NCBI RefSeq assembly: GCF_004364435.1
Contig: NZ_SOCT01000002.1
Location: forward strand, 771,027-835,026
DNA length: 64,000 nucleotides
Origin: Pseudomonas sp. LP_7_YM
GTDB lineage: Bacteria > Pseudomonadota > Gammaproteobacteria > Pseudomonadales > Pseudomonadaceae
Direction: 5' to 3'
Shown here one piece after another: positions 16,068 to 25,501 of this stretch; position 1 is the stretch's first letter, and the number at the start of each line of letters is the position of its first letter. The position numbers and the translations under genes are program-made. The notes under the pieces are model-generated. The model was not told the origin of the DNA. It saw only the letters and a list, made by a program, of their open reading frames with translations, and did not search any database.

Positions 16068-16554
16068 AAGAATCCCTCCAGGATGATGGCGAATAGAGCG
16101 CCATCGACACCACGGGCAGCCGCTCTGGCCCGCGCAACGATAGTGACCCCGAGCCCCCGGTGGAGTTCGAGCAGTGGCCGATGCGCTTGAAGTTGTGGCT
16201 CGAATACCCCCTTCATGGAGCGGCCGGATCAGATTGGTGGGTCGGTGACATAGATCACCACATTGCCGCCCGCCTTGGATGACCTGTCAGGGCCCGCCAA
16301 AAGCCAGTGCAGATATTCGTTCAACATTCGAGCGGCATCGCGGTCGAACCAGAACCGGCGCTGGCCGCGCTAGATTAATAATGACTATCAATAGAACTCG
16401 CTGTACTTGCGCGACTTCGACAAGCACCATTGGCAGCTTCGTCGCGTCCGGTGTTGTTTCGAAGCTCGCATTGTGAGCGGTCCTGGGTCATGCGCCGGCG
16501 AGTCTTTTGTATTCGTCTGTTTCTTTCTCTCCTTTTATTGGTGTGTTTTCAGTC
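16068..16554. other. Divergent intergenic region fadE / ABC exporter
   Basis: About 490 bases that must hold both promoters. A minus-strand 32-codon frame at 16229-16327 has coding-like composition (MLNEYLHWLLAGPDRSS at its start) but no ribosome site, and its frame is closed by a stop 15 codons upstream. It could be a decayed gene end. No repeat or clear operator was recognised. Confidence 0.35.
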
Positions 16555-17487
16555 ATGAGTTCAGCTCTGTCCATTCGGCAGCTAACCAAGACCTACGGCA
16601 ACGGTTTCCAGGCCCTCAAGGGGATTGACCTGGACGTCGCCGAGGGTGATTTTTTCGCATTGCTCGGCCCTAACGGCGCCGGCAAATCCACCACCATCGG
16701 GATCATCTCGACGCTGGTCAACAAAACGACTGGTTCGGTGAACATTTTCGGTCACGACCTGGACCGCAATCCGGCGCAGCTTAAGCGCTCGATCGGTGTC
16801 GTGCCCCAGGAGTTCAACTTCAACCAGTTCGAGAAGACCTTCGACATCGTCGTGACCCAGGCTGGCTACTACGGTATTGCGCCCAGGGTCGCCAAGGAGC
16901 GCGCCGAGCGGTACCTGACCCAGCTCGGGTTGTGGGACAAGCGCAATGTGCCCTCGCGCTCGCTTTCGGGTGGCATGAAGCGCCGGCTGATGATTGCCCG
17001 CGCGCTGATCCACGAACCGCGGCTGCTGATTCTCGACGAACCGACGGCGGGTGTGGATATCGAGCTGCGCCGGTCGATGTGGACCTTCCTCACGGAGCTG
17101 AACGATAAGGGCATCACTATCATCCTCACCACGCACTATCTGGAAGAGGCTGAGCAGCTGTGCCGCAATATTGGCATCATCGATCACGGCACCATCATCG
17201 AAAACACCGGCATGAAGACGCTGCTCAACAAGCTGCATGTTGAGACTTTCCTGCTGGATCTCAAGGATCCGATACGGGTTGCGCCGCAACTCATCGGTTA
17301 CCCGTCGCAGCGGGTAGACGATCTCACCCTTGAGGTGCAGGTCGACAAAGCCATCGGCATCAGCGGGCTGTTCAGTCAACTCGCGTTGCAAAACGTTCAG
17401 GTGCTGAGCCTGCGCAATAAAACCAATCGCCTTGAGGAATTGTTTGTGGGCCTGGTTGAGAAAAATCTGGCGAAGGTGGCGGTATGA
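16555..17487 (+). CDS. ABC-2 type transporter ATP-binding protein
   Basis: A 310-residue ATPase of the NodI/DrrA/CcmA-like exporter group. ATG at 16555 is preferred to the upstream one, because the ABC fold begins immediately (ALSIRQLTKTYGNGFQALKG). Walker A is GPNGAGKST (about residues 38-46), the signature LSGGMKRRL, Walker B LLILDEPTAGVD and the switch His in LTTHYLEEAE. The C-terminal ~80 residues are the usual regulatory extension. The gene overlaps the permease gene by four bases (ATGA), forming a two-gene half-transporter system equivalent to P. aeruginosa PA2812-PA2811. Substrate unknown. Such pairs usually export drugs, lipids or polysaccharide precursors. Confidence 0.9.
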   Translation: MSSALSIRQLTKTYGNGFQALKGIDLDVAEGDFFALLGPNGAGKSTTIGIISTLVNKTTGSVNIFGHDLDRNPAQLKRSIGVVPQEFNFNQFEKTFDIVVTQAGYYGIAPRVAKERAERYLTQLGLWDKRNVPSRSLSGGMKRRLMIARALIHEPRLLILDEPTAGVDIELRRSMWTFLTELNDKGITIILTTHYLEEAEQLCRNIGIIDHGTIIENTGMKTLLNKLHVETFLLDLKDPIRVAPQLIGYPSQRVDDLTLEVQVDKAIGISGLFSQLALQNVQVLSLRNKTNRLEELFVGLVEKNLAKVAV

Positions 17488-18263
17488 GCTCCGAACTGCG
17501 CCCCAACCTGATCGCCCTGAACACTATCGTCTACCGCGAAGTCCGTCGCTTCATGCGGATCTGGCCGCAGACCCTGCTGCCGCCAGCGATCACCATGGTT
17601 CTGTACTTCGTGATTTTCGGCAACCTGATCGGCCGGCAAATCGGCGACATGGGCGGCTTCACCTACATGCAGTACATCGTGCCGGGCCTGATCATGATGT
17701 CGGTGATCACCAACTCCTATGGCAACGTGGTTTCCAGCTTCTTTGGCGCCAAGTTTCAACGCTCGGTTGAAGAACTCATGGTGTCTCCAGTTTCGCCGCA
17801 TACGATTCTGATCGGCTACACCTTGGGCGGCATGCTGCGCGGGCTGATGGTCGGGGTTATCGTGACCCTTCTTTCGATGTTCTTCACTGACCTGCAGGTT
17901 CATCACCTGGGCGTGACCATCATTGTGGTGGTGCTGACGGCGACGATCTTCTCACTGCTGGGCTTCATCAATGCCGTGTTCGCGCGCAACTTCGACGACA
18001 TCTCGATCATCCCGACCTTTGTACTGACGCCACTGACGTATCTGGGTGGAGTGTTTTACTCGATCAACCTGCTGCCGCCGTTCTGGCAGACCGTCTCGCT
18101 GGCCAACCCCGTGCTGCACATGGTTAATGCCTTCCGTTTCGGGATTCTGGGCGTGTCGGACATCAAAATCAGCGTGGCCCTGACGTTTATGGTGGTCGCC
18201 ACCATCGTCCTGTACCTGGGCTGTGCGCGGCTGCTGGTGAGTGGACGCGGGATGCGGCAATGA
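17484..18263 (+). CDS. ABC-2 type transporter permease
   Basis: A 259-residue inner-membrane protein with six hydrophobic segments (roughly residues 22-45, 60-85, 105-130, 140-165, 170-195 and 228-250), of the ABC-2 permease family. Landmarks are VPGLIMMSVITNSYGNVVSS and the conserved late stretch TPLTYLGGVFYSINLLPPFW. It pairs with the ATPase encoded just upstream with a four-base overlap, so the two products are made together. Exported substrate unknown. Confidence 0.9.
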   Translation: MSSELRPNLIALNTIVYREVRRFMRIWPQTLLPPAITMVLYFVIFGNLIGRQIGDMGGFTYMQYIVPGLIMMSVITNSYGNVVSSFFGAKFQRSVEELMVSPVSPHTILIGYTLGGMLRGLMVGVIVTLLSMFFTDLQVHHLGVTIIVVVLTATIFSLLGFINAVFARNFDDISIIPTFVLTPLTYLGGVFYSINLLPPFWQTVSLANPVLHMVNAFRFGILGVSDIKISVALTFMVVATIVLYLGCARLLVSGRGMRQ

Positions 18264-18294
18264 CCCAAAGCCCAATGATCTGATCGACGAAATA

Positions 18295-18322
18295 CCTGTG
18301 GGAGCGGACTCGCTCCCGCAGG
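18295..18322. repeat. REP-type hairpin between convergent genes
   Basis: CCTGTGGGAGCG and CGCTCCCGCAGG form 12-base arms with one mismatch around GACT. It lies between the ends of the permease and DUF2062 genes, a typical REP position that may also end transcription from both sides. Confidence 0.65.
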
Positions 18323-18337
18323 TTTGTATCATCTGCG

Positions 18338-18853
18338 CTAGCCTCGTCTCGCCCTGCGCCGCGCCCACTGCCGTCCTACCCACCAGCGCCAATACCCCAT
18401 CGTCGCGAAATAGCCCACTAGTGCCAGCACGACCCCCGCCACCACAGATCCCAGCAGAAACGGCTGCCACAACGTCGAAAGCTGCCCACTGATCCCGTCC
18501 CAACTTATCTCCTCCGGGAAACTGCGCGGCTCCAGGCCCAGAAGCAGCGCCCCTATCTTGTAGGTGCAATAAAACACCGGCGGCATGGTCAGCGGATTGG
18601 TCAGCCAGCACAGGCTCACGGCTATCGGCATGTTCGCACGCACCCAAATCGCCAGAAGCGCCGCCAGCAACATCTGCAAAGGCATCGGCATCAGTGCCGC
18701 GAACAAACCGACGCCCATTGCCCTGGCCACCGAATGGCGATTGAGGTGCCACAGGTTAGGGTCGTGCAGCAGCTTGCCGAGGAAGCGTAAGGATTTGTGT
18801 TCCCGGATGCGGTTCGGATCGGGCATGTAGCGCTTGAACAAGTGGCGTGGCAT
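18338..18853 (-). CDS. DUF2062 domain membrane protein
   Basis: A 171-residue protein of the DUF2062 family. The N-terminus (RHLFKRYMPDPNRIREHKSL) is basic and soluble. Three hydrophobic segments follow (about residues 50-75, 85-105 and 130-155), with the family pattern ARAMGVGLFAALMPMPLQML and SLCWLTNPLTMPPVFY. The neighbouring comEC gene is divergent, and the same pairing occurs in other pseudomonads. Function unknown. The family is sometimes joined to glycosyltransferases, but no such domain is present here. Confidence 0.85.
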   Translation of the reverse strand: MPRHLFKRYMPDPNRIREHKSLRFLGKLLHDPNLWHLNRHSVARAMGVGLFAALMPMPLQMLLAALLAIWVRANMPIAVSLCWLTNPLTMPPVFYCTYKIGALLLGLEPRSFPEEISWDGISGQLSTLWQPFLLGSVVAGVVLALVGYFATMGYWRWWVGRQWARRRARRG

Positions 18854-19007
18854 ACAGGAAATCCGGGGTTCTGACGGAAATATTCGGGCCAGTATGCATG
18901 GATGGCGGCGGATGAAAATTCAGACATTGTGACAATTAATAAAGGCGCGGCCGGTTCAGTGCGCTAAGTCATGAGGATGAATTTCATAGACCGACAAGGA
19001 GAACCTT

Positions 19008-21224
19008 ATGCGCACAGGGATGTTGGCGCTTGCACTGGGCCTACTGGTTCTGCGTTTCTTGCCAGCCCTACCGCCTGTCTGGTTAATGCTCGTCATGCCG
19101 GTGCTGGCGCTGATGCTGCTGCCATTTCGTACCTATCCGCTGGCTTTTTTTCTGTTCGGTTTGACCTGGGCCAGCGTGTCAGCCAAGTCCGCACTGGACG
19201 ATCGCCTGCCTGAAAGACTCGATGGCCAGACCCTCTGGCTCGAGGGCAAGGTCGTGGGCTTACCCAACAGCGCCGAAGGTGTGGTGCGTTTTCAGCTGCA
19301 CGACCCCGTTTCGCGACGCACTCGCCTGCCTGAGCGGCTGCGCATTGCCTGGTACGGTGGCCCGAAGGTGCAAGGCGGGGAGTACTGGCGGCTGGCGGTC
19401 AAGCTCAAGCGCCCTGGCGGTCTGGCCAACCCCGGCGCTTTCGACTACGAAGCCTGGCTGCTGGCCCAACGCATCGGCGCTACGGGCACAGTCGTCGATG
19501 GCCAGTTGCTCAGGGCGTCATCGGTGCCCTGGCGTGACAGGATTCGCCAACGCTTGCTGGCGGTGGACGCCCAAGGTCAAGAGGGTGGCCTGACCGCTTT
19601 GGTGCTTGGCGATGATTCAGGACTCAGCACCGCTGACTGGCAGGTCCTGCAGGACACCGGGACTGTACATTTGCTGGTGATTTCCGGCACCCACGTCGGA
19701 CTGCTCGCCGGATTGCTCTACGGTTGTGTTGCTGGCCTGGCCCGTTGGGGTCTGTGGCCGCGATTCATCCCCTGGCTGCCGTCGGCCTGTGTTTTGGCGT
19801 TCAGTGGTGCATTGGCCTACGGCTTTCTGGCTGGATTCGAAGTGCCGGTGCAACGAGCCTGTCTGATGCTGGGTCTGGTTCTGCTGTGGCGTCTACGCTT
19901 TCGTCATCTGGGCGTGCTCCCGCCTCTATTGATTGCGTTGAATCTGGTGCTGATCGCCGAGCCGTTGATCAGCTTGCGTCCGGGTTTCTGGCTGTCGTTC
20001 GGCGCAGTGGCGATTCTGATGCTGATTTTCGGCGCGCGCCTCGGAGCATGGAGCGGGCTGCGCAGTTGGTCTCGTGCGCAATGGCTGATAGCGCTGGGTT
20101 TACTGCCGGTCCTGCTTGCGCTGAATCTGCCCGTCAGCCTGAGCGGGCCAATGGTGAATCTGGTGGCGGTGCCTTGGGTCAGCATTTTTATCCTGCCGCT
20201 GGCGCTGTTCGGCACGCTATTGCTGGCAGTTCCACCGGTCGGCGAGAGCTTGCTGTGGCTGGCAGGCGGTTCTATGAACGGACTGTTCCGCTTTCTGACC
20301 TTGATGGCTGAGCTCATGCCCGCGTGGACAGGACCTGCCGTGCCGACCTGGGTCTGGCCGTTGAGTCTGCTGGGTACATGCTTGCTTCTGCTGCCCAGTG
20401 GCATTCCATTGCGGCCATTGGGTTGGCCGATGTTGCTGCTCTGCGTATTCGCGCCGCAGAAAAGCATTCCGGTGGGTGAAGTCGAGGTGGTGCAGCTGGA
20501 TGTCGGGCAGGGATCGGCGATCACACTGCGCACCCGCCATCACGCGCTGCTCTACGACGCAGGTCCGCGCTTCGGCGACTTCGACATTGGCGAGCGCGTA
20601 GTGCTGCCGGCGATTCGCCGCGCCGGAATTCGCCATTTGGACCTGATGCTGCTCAGTCACGCCGATGCCGATCATGCCGGGGGGGCGTCTGCCGTTCAGC
20701 AGGCGCTGCCGGTCTCCAGAATTCTGGGCGGCGACACCGAACGAATGCCGCCAGCGTTGGCCGTCGAGCGTTGTCGCAACGGTGAAACCTGGACGTGGGA
20801 TGAGGTGACATTCTCCACCTGGGTCTGGGAGCAGGCGGAGCAAGGCAATCAGGCGTCCTGTGTGCTGAGGGTCGAGGCCGCTGGCGAGCGGCTGTTATTG
20901 ACCGGCGATATCGACATCCATGCCGAGCGCGCAATGCTGCAACAGGGCTTCGATGTGCGCGCTCACTGGCTGCAGTCACCGCACCACGGCAGTCGCACAT
21001 CATCTTCCAAACGCTTTCTGCAAGCAGTTTCTCCTCGCGGGGTGCTGATTTCCCGAGGCCGTAATAACGCGTTCGGCCATCCGCATCCGCTGGTCATGTC
21101 GCGCTATCGCTGGCTGAACATCGAACCCTATGACAGCGCTGAACTGGGGGCTGTCACCTTGCAATTGGGAACGTTCGGCCAAGTGCGTGCCGAGCGTGAG
21201 GCTCGACGCTTCTGGCGTGACTAA
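19008..21224 (+). CDS. comEC: DNA internalisation channel ComEC/Rec2
   Basis: A 738-residue inner-membrane protein that carries single-stranded DNA into the cytoplasm during natural transformation. It has the three expected parts: an N-terminal region with early membrane spans and an OB-like soluble segment (DUF4131), a central multi-span Competence domain (about residues 210-470, opening LVLGDDSGLSTADWQVLQDT then HLLVISGTHVGLLAG), and a C-terminal metallo-beta-lactamase-like domain with LSHADADHAGG near residue 548 and SPHHGS near residue 663. The ribosome site AAGGAGAA precedes the ATG at 19008. No other competence gene is in the window, so whether the strain is transformable is open. Confidence 0.93.
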   Translation: MRTGMLALALGLLVLRFLPALPPVWLMLVMPVLALMLLPFRTYPLAFFLFGLTWASVSAKSALDDRLPERLDGQTLWLEGKVVGLPNSAEGVVRFQLHDPVSRRTRLPERLRIAWYGGPKVQGGEYWRLAVKLKRPGGLANPGAFDYEAWLLAQRIGATGTVVDGQLLRASSVPWRDRIRQRLLAVDAQGQEGGLTALVLGDDSGLSTADWQVLQDTGTVHLLVISGTHVGLLAGLLYGCVAGLARWGLWPRFIPWLPSACVLAFSGALAYGFLAGFEVPVQRACLMLGLVLLWRLRFRHLGVLPPLLIALNLVLIAEPLISLRPGFWLSFGAVAILMLIFGARLGAWSGLRSWSRAQWLIALGLLPVLLALNLPVSLSGPMVNLVAVPWVSIFILPLALFGTLLLAVPPVGESLLWLAGGSMNGLFRFLTLMAELMPAWTGPAVPTWVWPLSLLGTCLLLLPSGIPLRPLGWPMLLLCVFAPQKSIPVGEVEVVQLDVGQGSAITLRTRHHALLYDAGPRFGDFDIGERVVLPAIRRAGIRHLDLMLLSHADADHAGGASAVQQALPVSRILGGDTERMPPALAVERCRNGETWTWDEVTFSTWVWEQAEQGNQASCVLRVEAAGERLLLTGDIDIHAERAMLQQGFDVRAHWLQSPHHGSRTSSSKRFLQAVSPRGVLISRGRNNAFGHPHPLVMSRYRWLNIEPYDSAELGAVTLQLGTFGQVRAEREARRFWRD

Positions 21225-21317
21225 AATGAAGGTTATTCATCGGGACCGGCGAGTCGACGATGCGCCGGGCTGGCCATATGTTAGAGTAGCGCGACTTTTT
21301 TTCAGGGGGTGGTCGCT

Positions 21318-21992
21318 GTGTGGGAACTGGTCAAATCGGGTGGCTGGATGATGCTACCGATCATTTTGAGTTCCATCGCTGCCGTCGGGATCATCATCGA
21401 GCGCCTATGGACCTTGCGCGCCAGCCGCATTACACCGCCCCATCTGCTCGGTCAGGTATGGCGCTGGATTCAGGACAAACAGCTGAGCAGCGACAAGCTC
21501 AAGGAGCTGCGCGCCGACTCACCATTGGGTGAAATCCTCGCCGCTGGCCTGGCCAACTCCCGTCATGGTCGCGAGATCATGAAAGAGTGCATCGAAGAGG
21601 CCGCCGCCCGGGTCATCCACGAACTGGAACGCTACCTGGCGACACTGGGCACCATCGCCGCCATGGCGCCGTTGCTGGGTCTGCTGGGCACGGTGCTTGG
21701 CATGATCGATATCTTCAGTTCGTTCACCAGCACCGGCATGACCGGCAACGCTGGCATGCTCGCTGGCGGTATCGCCAAAGCCTTGATCTGTACTGCCTCT
21801 GGCTTGACGGTCGCGATACCGACGATCTTTTTCCATCGCTACCTGCAAAGCCGGGTCGACGAGTTGGTCGTCGGTATGGAGCAGGAAGCCATCAAGCTGG
21901 TGGAAGTGGTGCAGGGCGACCGCGATGTCGACCTGACCGATGCCAAGCCTGACCTCAAAGCCGCCGCCCGGGGCGAGGGTCGCAAGAAGTGA
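21318..21992 (+). CDS. exbB: ExbB/TolQ-type proton-channel protein
   Basis: A 224-residue MotA/TolQ/ExbB family protein with three membrane spans (about residues 8-28, 105-128 and 147-170). I use the GTG at 21318, which has AGGGGG eight bases before it. The GTG at 21309 is too close to that site. Conserved text: LATLGTIAAMAPLLGLLGTV and AKALICTASGLTVAIP. With ExbD it forms a pmf-driven motor that energises a TonB-type outer-membrane partner. The pair here lies between comEC and lpxK rather than beside tonB, as in P. aeruginosa PA2983-PA2982, so its partner is not obvious. The gene overlaps exbD by four bases (GTGA). Confidence 0.9.
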   Translation: MWELVKSGGWMMLPIILSSIAAVGIIIERLWTLRASRITPPHLLGQVWRWIQDKQLSSDKLKELRADSPLGEILAAGLANSRHGREIMKECIEEAAARVIHELERYLATLGTIAAMAPLLGLLGTVLGMIDIFSSFTSTGMTGNAGMLAGGIAKALICTASGLTVAIPTIFFHRYLQSRVDELVVGMEQEAIKLVEVVQGDRDVDLTDAKPDLKAAARGEGRKK

Positions 21993-22420
21993 AATTCCGC
22001 CGCCGCAAGCCTCGGGAGACCATCGACATCAACCTGGTGTCGCTGATCGACGTGGTATTCATTCTGCTGCTGTTCTTCGTAGTGACCACCACCTTCACCC
22101 GTGAGACCCAGCTGCGCGTGGATCTGCCGCAGGCGGTAACAGGCGCTTCGGCTGACGATATCGACAAGAAGCACATCGACATCGCCATCAATCCTGATGG
22201 CGTGTACTCGGTCAATAATTCCTTGCTGCCCGACAGCAAACTCGACACCTTGATCGACGCTTTGCAGAAAGAGTCCGGTGGCGACGCCAGCCTGCCGCTG
22301 TCCATCAGCGCAGACGGCAAGACGCCGCACCAGGCGGTAATCACCGCAATGGATGCGGCCGGCAAACTGGGTTTTGCCCATTTGAGCATGACCACCGTCG
22401 AGGCCGCATCGGCTAACTGA
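21989..22420 (+). CDS. exbD: ExbD/TolR-type biopolymer transport protein
   Basis: A 143-residue protein starting with GTG at 21989, overlapping the exbB stop. A basic N-terminus ([20 protein letters not shown]) is followed by one membrane span (residues ~15-37) bearing the conserved Asp of [14 protein letters not shown], the proton-path residue in the family. A periplasmic domain follows. It works with ExbB as a pmf-powered stator. Its stop overlaps the lpxK start (TGATG), placing exbB-exbD-lpxK-kdsB in one tightly packed operon. Confidence 0.92.
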   Translation: MKFRRRKPRETIDINLVSLIDVVFILLLFFVVTTTFTRETQLRVDLPQAVTGASADDIDKKHIDIAINPDGVYSVNNSLLPDSKLDTLIDALQKESGGDASLPLSISADGKTPHQAVITAMDAAGKLGFAHLSMTTVEAASAN

Positions 22421-23415
22421 TGGCACTGACCGACCGTTTGCTCAACGCCTGGTACAACGGCCATCCGGCGCTGACCCTGTTGCGGCCGCTGGAAGCCTTG
22501 TACCGGCACGTGGTCAACCGCAAGCGTGCGCGTTTCGTGGCCGGGCAAAGCGACACCTACAAGGCACCGGTGCCGGTCATCGTCGTTGGCAATATTACCG
22601 TGGGCGGCACCGGCAAGACTCCGCTGATCCTTTGGATGATCGACCACTGTCGGCAGCGCGGCCTGAGAGTGGGTGTGGTCAGTCGTGGCTACGGGGCCAA
22701 ACCGCCAACGTTGCCCTGGCGTGTGCGGGCACAGCAAGGCGCCGATCAAGCGGGGGACGAGCCGCTGTTGATCGTCAAGCGCACCGGCGTTGCGCTGATG
22801 ATCGACCCTGACCGTTCCCGGGCCGTGCGCGCGTTGTTGGCCGAGGAGCCGCTGGATCTGATCCTTTGCGACGATGGTCTGCAACATTATCGGCTGGCCC
22901 GCGACCTGGAACTGGTGCTGATCGATGCCGCGCGCGGTCTCGGCAATCGCCGTTGTCTGCCCGCCGGCCCTCTGCGCGAGCCCATCGAGCGTCTGCACAG
23001 CGTCGATGCGCTGCTCTACAACGGCGCCAGCGAAGACCGTGAAGATGGTTACGCCTTCAAATTACAGCCCAGTGCGCTGGTGAATCTGCGCACTGGTGAG
23101 CGTCAGCCCGTGGACCACTTTCCACCTGGTCAGGCCGTGCACGCGGTGGCCGGGATCGGTAATCCGCAACGTTTCTTCAATACCCTCGAAGGACTACACT
23201 GGCGGCCTGTTCCCCATGCGTTCGCCGATCATGCCCAGTTCAGTGCAGAGGCGTTGGCATTCACGCCGGCGCTGCCGTTGATCATGACCGAGAAAGACGC
23301 CGTGAAATGCATGTCCTTCGCGGCCCTAGACTGGTGGTATCTGGCGGTGGAGGCCGTGCCTGGCCCGGCATTCATCTGTTGGTTCGATTCGCAATTAACC
23401 CGGCTTCTGCCATGA
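22420..23415 (+). CDS. lpxK: Tetraacyldisaccharide 4'-kinase LpxK
   Basis: A 331-residue inner-membrane-bound kinase that phosphorylates the 4' position of the lipid A disaccharide. The N-terminal region (residues 5-30) can enter the membrane. A P-loop, [13 protein letters not shown], is near residue 60, followed by [10 protein letters not shown] and [15 protein letters not shown], both family hallmarks. The ATG at 22420 shares a base with the exbD stop. kdsB for Kdo activation lies just downstream, so two lipid A/core steps are made together. Confidence 0.95.
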   Translation: MALTDRLLNAWYNGHPALTLLRPLEALYRHVVNRKRARFVAGQSDTYKAPVPVIVVGNITVGGTGKTPLILWMIDHCRQRGLRVGVVSRGYGAKPPTLPWRVRAQQGADQAGDEPLLIVKRTGVALMIDPDRSRAVRALLAEEPLDLILCDDGLQHYRLARDLELVLIDAARGLGNRRCLPAGPLREPIERLHSVDALLYNGASEDREDGYAFKLQPSALVNLRTGERQPVDHFPPGQAVHAVAGIGNPQRFFNTLEGLHWRPVPHAFADHAQFSAEALAFTPALPLIMTEKDAVKCMSFAALDWWYLAVEAVPGPAFICWFDSQLTRLLP

Positions 23416-23432
23416 CTCGCTCAGGATTTCTT

Positions 23433-23618
23433 ATGGACACCAAATTGCTCGATATCCTCGCTTGCCCGATCTGCAAGGGCCCGCTCAAGCTCAGCGCCGA
23501 TAAAACCGAGCTGATCAGCAAAGGCGCCGGTCTGGCTTATCCGATCCGCGACGGCATCCCGGTGATGCTGGAAAGCGAAGCGCGCACCCTGACTACTGAC
23601 GAGCGTCTGGACAAATGA
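23433..23618 (+). CDS. Trm112-family small protein (YcaR-like)
   Basis: A 61-residue protein beginning [18 protein letters not shown]. The Cys pair in ACPICKG and the later [17 protein letters not shown] are the Trm112/YcaR family pattern. In eukaryotes the family activates methyltransferases. In bacteria it is found between lpxK and kdsB, and its task is not settled. The start at 23433 skips the in-frame longer extension that overlaps lpxK. The stop overlaps kdsB (ATGA). Confidence 0.9.
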   Translation: MDTKLLDILACPICKGPLKLSADKTELISKGAGLAYPIRDGIPVMLESEARTLTTDERLDK

Positions 23619-24379
23619 CAGCAGCGTTTACCGTCGTCATCCCTGCTCGCTACGCCTCCAGCCGATTTCCCGGCAAACCCCTGGAGACCATCGCCGGCAA
23701 GCCGATGATCCAGCACGTCTGGGAGCAGGCGCGTAAAAGCAGTGCCCAGCGCGTGGTGGTTGCCACCGACGATCAGCGTATCGTCGAGGCCTGCCAGGCA
23801 TTCGGCGCTGAAGTGCTCATGACCCGCGAAGACCACAATTCCGGCACCGACCGTCTTGCTGAAGTGGCCTCGCTGCTAGGCTTGGCGGATGACGCCATCG
23901 TGGTCAACGTGCAGGGCGATGAGCCAATGATCCCGCCTGCGGTAATCGATCAGGTCGCCGACAATTTGGCCTTGCATCCTGAAGCACGAATGTCGACCCT
24001 GGCCGAGCCTATTGATGATGTGGCCGCGTTATTCAACCCGAACGTGGTCAAGGTCAGCTCTGATATCAACGGTCTGGCCCTGAGCTTCAGTCGCGCGCCG
24101 CTGCCGTGGGCACGAAATGCGCTGGCCAGGAGCCGCGATGAGCTGCCCGACGGCGTGCCATATCGTCGCCATATCGGTATTTACGCCTACCGTGCCGGTT
24201 TCCTCCACGATTTCGTCGCCTGGGGCCCATGCTGGCTGGAAGATACCGAAAGCCTCGAACAGCTGCGTGCCCTGTGGCATGGCGTGCGTATCCACGTCGC
24301 CGATGCGCTGGAAGCTCCGCCGGCGGGAGTCGACACTGCAGAAGATCTGGAGCGCGTACGGCGCTTGCTGGAGGTTTGA
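23615..24379 (+). CDS. kdsB: CMP-Kdo synthetase KdsB
   Basis: A 254-residue 3-deoxy-manno-octulosonate cytidylyltransferase, which activates Kdo with CTP for inner-core lipopolysaccharide. Motifs: [15 protein letters not shown] (residues 7-21), [12 protein letters not shown] near residue 98 and [12 protein letters not shown] near residue 187. The length is normal. It overlaps the Trm112-like gene by four bases and is followed after 40 bases by murB. Confidence 0.96.
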   Translation: MTAAFTVVIPARYASSRFPGKPLETIAGKPMIQHVWEQARKSSAQRVVVATDDQRIVEACQAFGAEVLMTREDHNSGTDRLAEVASLLGLADDAIVVNVQGDEPMIPPAVIDQVADNLALHPEARMSTLAEPIDDVAALFNPNVVKVSSDINGLALSFSRAPLPWARNALARSRDELPDGVPYRRHIGIYAYRAGFLHDFVAWGPCWLEDTESLEQLRALWHGVRIHVADALEAPPAGVDTAEDLERVRRLLEV

Positions 24380-24419
24380 CGGTGATGGGTCATCATGTCG
24401 CTTTTACACAGGCTCCCGT

Positions 24420-25439
24420 ATGAGCCTGCAGATTCAAGCCAATGTTTCACTCAAGCCGTTCAATACGTTCGGTGTGGATGTCAGCGCCCGGTGGTTCGCC
24501 GAGGCGCATACCGATGCGCACATTCGCGAGGCGCTGGCCTATGCGAAAGAGCGCGACGTCAAATTGCTGGTGATTGGCGGCGGCAGCAACCTGCTGCTGA
24601 CTCGTGACGTCGAGGCGTTGGTGTTGCGCATGGCCAGTCGTGGCATTCGCATCATCCATGAAGACTGCAGCACGGCAGTCATCGAAGCGGAGGCCGGCGA
24701 GCCTTGGCATCCATTCGTTCAGGAAATGCTGGCGAGGGGGCTGTCGGGGCTTGAAAACCTCAGCCTGATCCCGGGCACTGTCGGTGCGGCACCGATGCAG
24801 AACATCGGCGCTTACGGGGTTGAGTTGAAGGACGTCTTCGACAGCCTGATCGCGCTGGATCGCCAAACTGGCCAAACGCAGGTGTTTTCCCTGGCTGACT
24901 GCGCTTTCGGTTATCGCGACAGCGTATTCAAGCACCAGACGGGTCGCTGGCTGATCCTGCGCGTGCGTTTTCGCCTCAGTTATGCCGCAGAGCTGCATCT
25001 GGATTATGGTCCGGTGCGCCAGCGCTTGCTGGAGCAGGGTATCAAGGAGCCGACGCCGATTCATGTCAGCCGGGCAATCTGCGCCATTCGCAGCGAAAAA
25101 CTGCCGGATCCTGCAGTGCTCGGTAATGCGGGCAGCTTCTTCAAGAACCCCCTCGTCCCGGCCGAGCTTGCCGCCCGCATTCGTGAAGCTCACCCTGGCG
25201 TGGTGGCCTTCCCGCAAGCCGATGGGCAAGTGAAGCTGGCCGCTGGCTGGCTGATCGAGCAAGCGGGCTGGAAAGGCTTGCGTGACGGCGACGCCGGTGT
25301 GCATGACCTGCAATCGCTGGTGCTGGTCAACTATGGTGGGGCGTCCGGGGGAGATTTACTGAATCTTGCCAAACGGATCCAGGCTGATGTTCGAGAGCGG
25401 TTCGGCGTTTCGCTGGAAATGGAGCCTAATCTCTACTAA
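24420..25439 (+). CDS. murB: UDP-N-acetylenolpyruvoylglucosamine reductase MurB
   Basis: A 339-residue FAD enzyme making UDP-MurNAc in peptidoglycan synthesis. The ATG at 24420 (MSLQIQANVSLKPFNTFGVD) is the family start, and a longer in-frame reading overlapping kdsB is not conserved. Landmarks: LLVIGGGSNLLLTRD near residue 50, NIGAYGVELKD near residue 128, GNAGSFFKNP near residue 236 with the catalytic Ser, and the terminal LEMEPNLY with the conserved Glu. In P. aeruginosa a low-molecular-weight phosphatase gene lies between kdsB and murB. Here it is absent. Confidence 0.95.
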   Translation: MSLQIQANVSLKPFNTFGVDVSARWFAEAHTDAHIREALAYAKERDVKLLVIGGGSNLLLTRDVEALVLRMASRGIRIIHEDCSTAVIEAEAGEPWHPFVQEMLARGLSGLENLSLIPGTVGAAPMQNIGAYGVELKDVFDSLIALDRQTGQTQVFSLADCAFGYRDSVFKHQTGRWLILRVRFRLSYAAELHLDYGPVRQRLLEQGIKEPTPIHVSRAICAIRSEKLPDPAVLGNAGSFFKNPLVPAELAARIREAHPGVVAFPQADGQVKLAAGWLIEQAGWKGLRDGDAGVHDLQSLVLVNYGGASGGDLLNLAKRIQADVRERFGVSLEMEPNLY

Positions 25440-25501
25440 GGCGATTAGGTTGTTTGGCTTGGCCTGTGCGCTGCGAAGCACGCTCGGAACAGAGGCAGAG
25501 T

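Noticed and set aside
16374..16392. AT-rich stretch resembling a Fur box upstream of the ABC exporter
   Set aside because: Only about two thirds of the 19-base consensus fits and the dyad is poor. The exporter has no iron-related feature.
24385..24423. 12-codon frame between kdsB and murB, overlapping the murB start
   Set aside because: Too short and with no leader-peptide signature such as a run of one amino acid. Probably chance.
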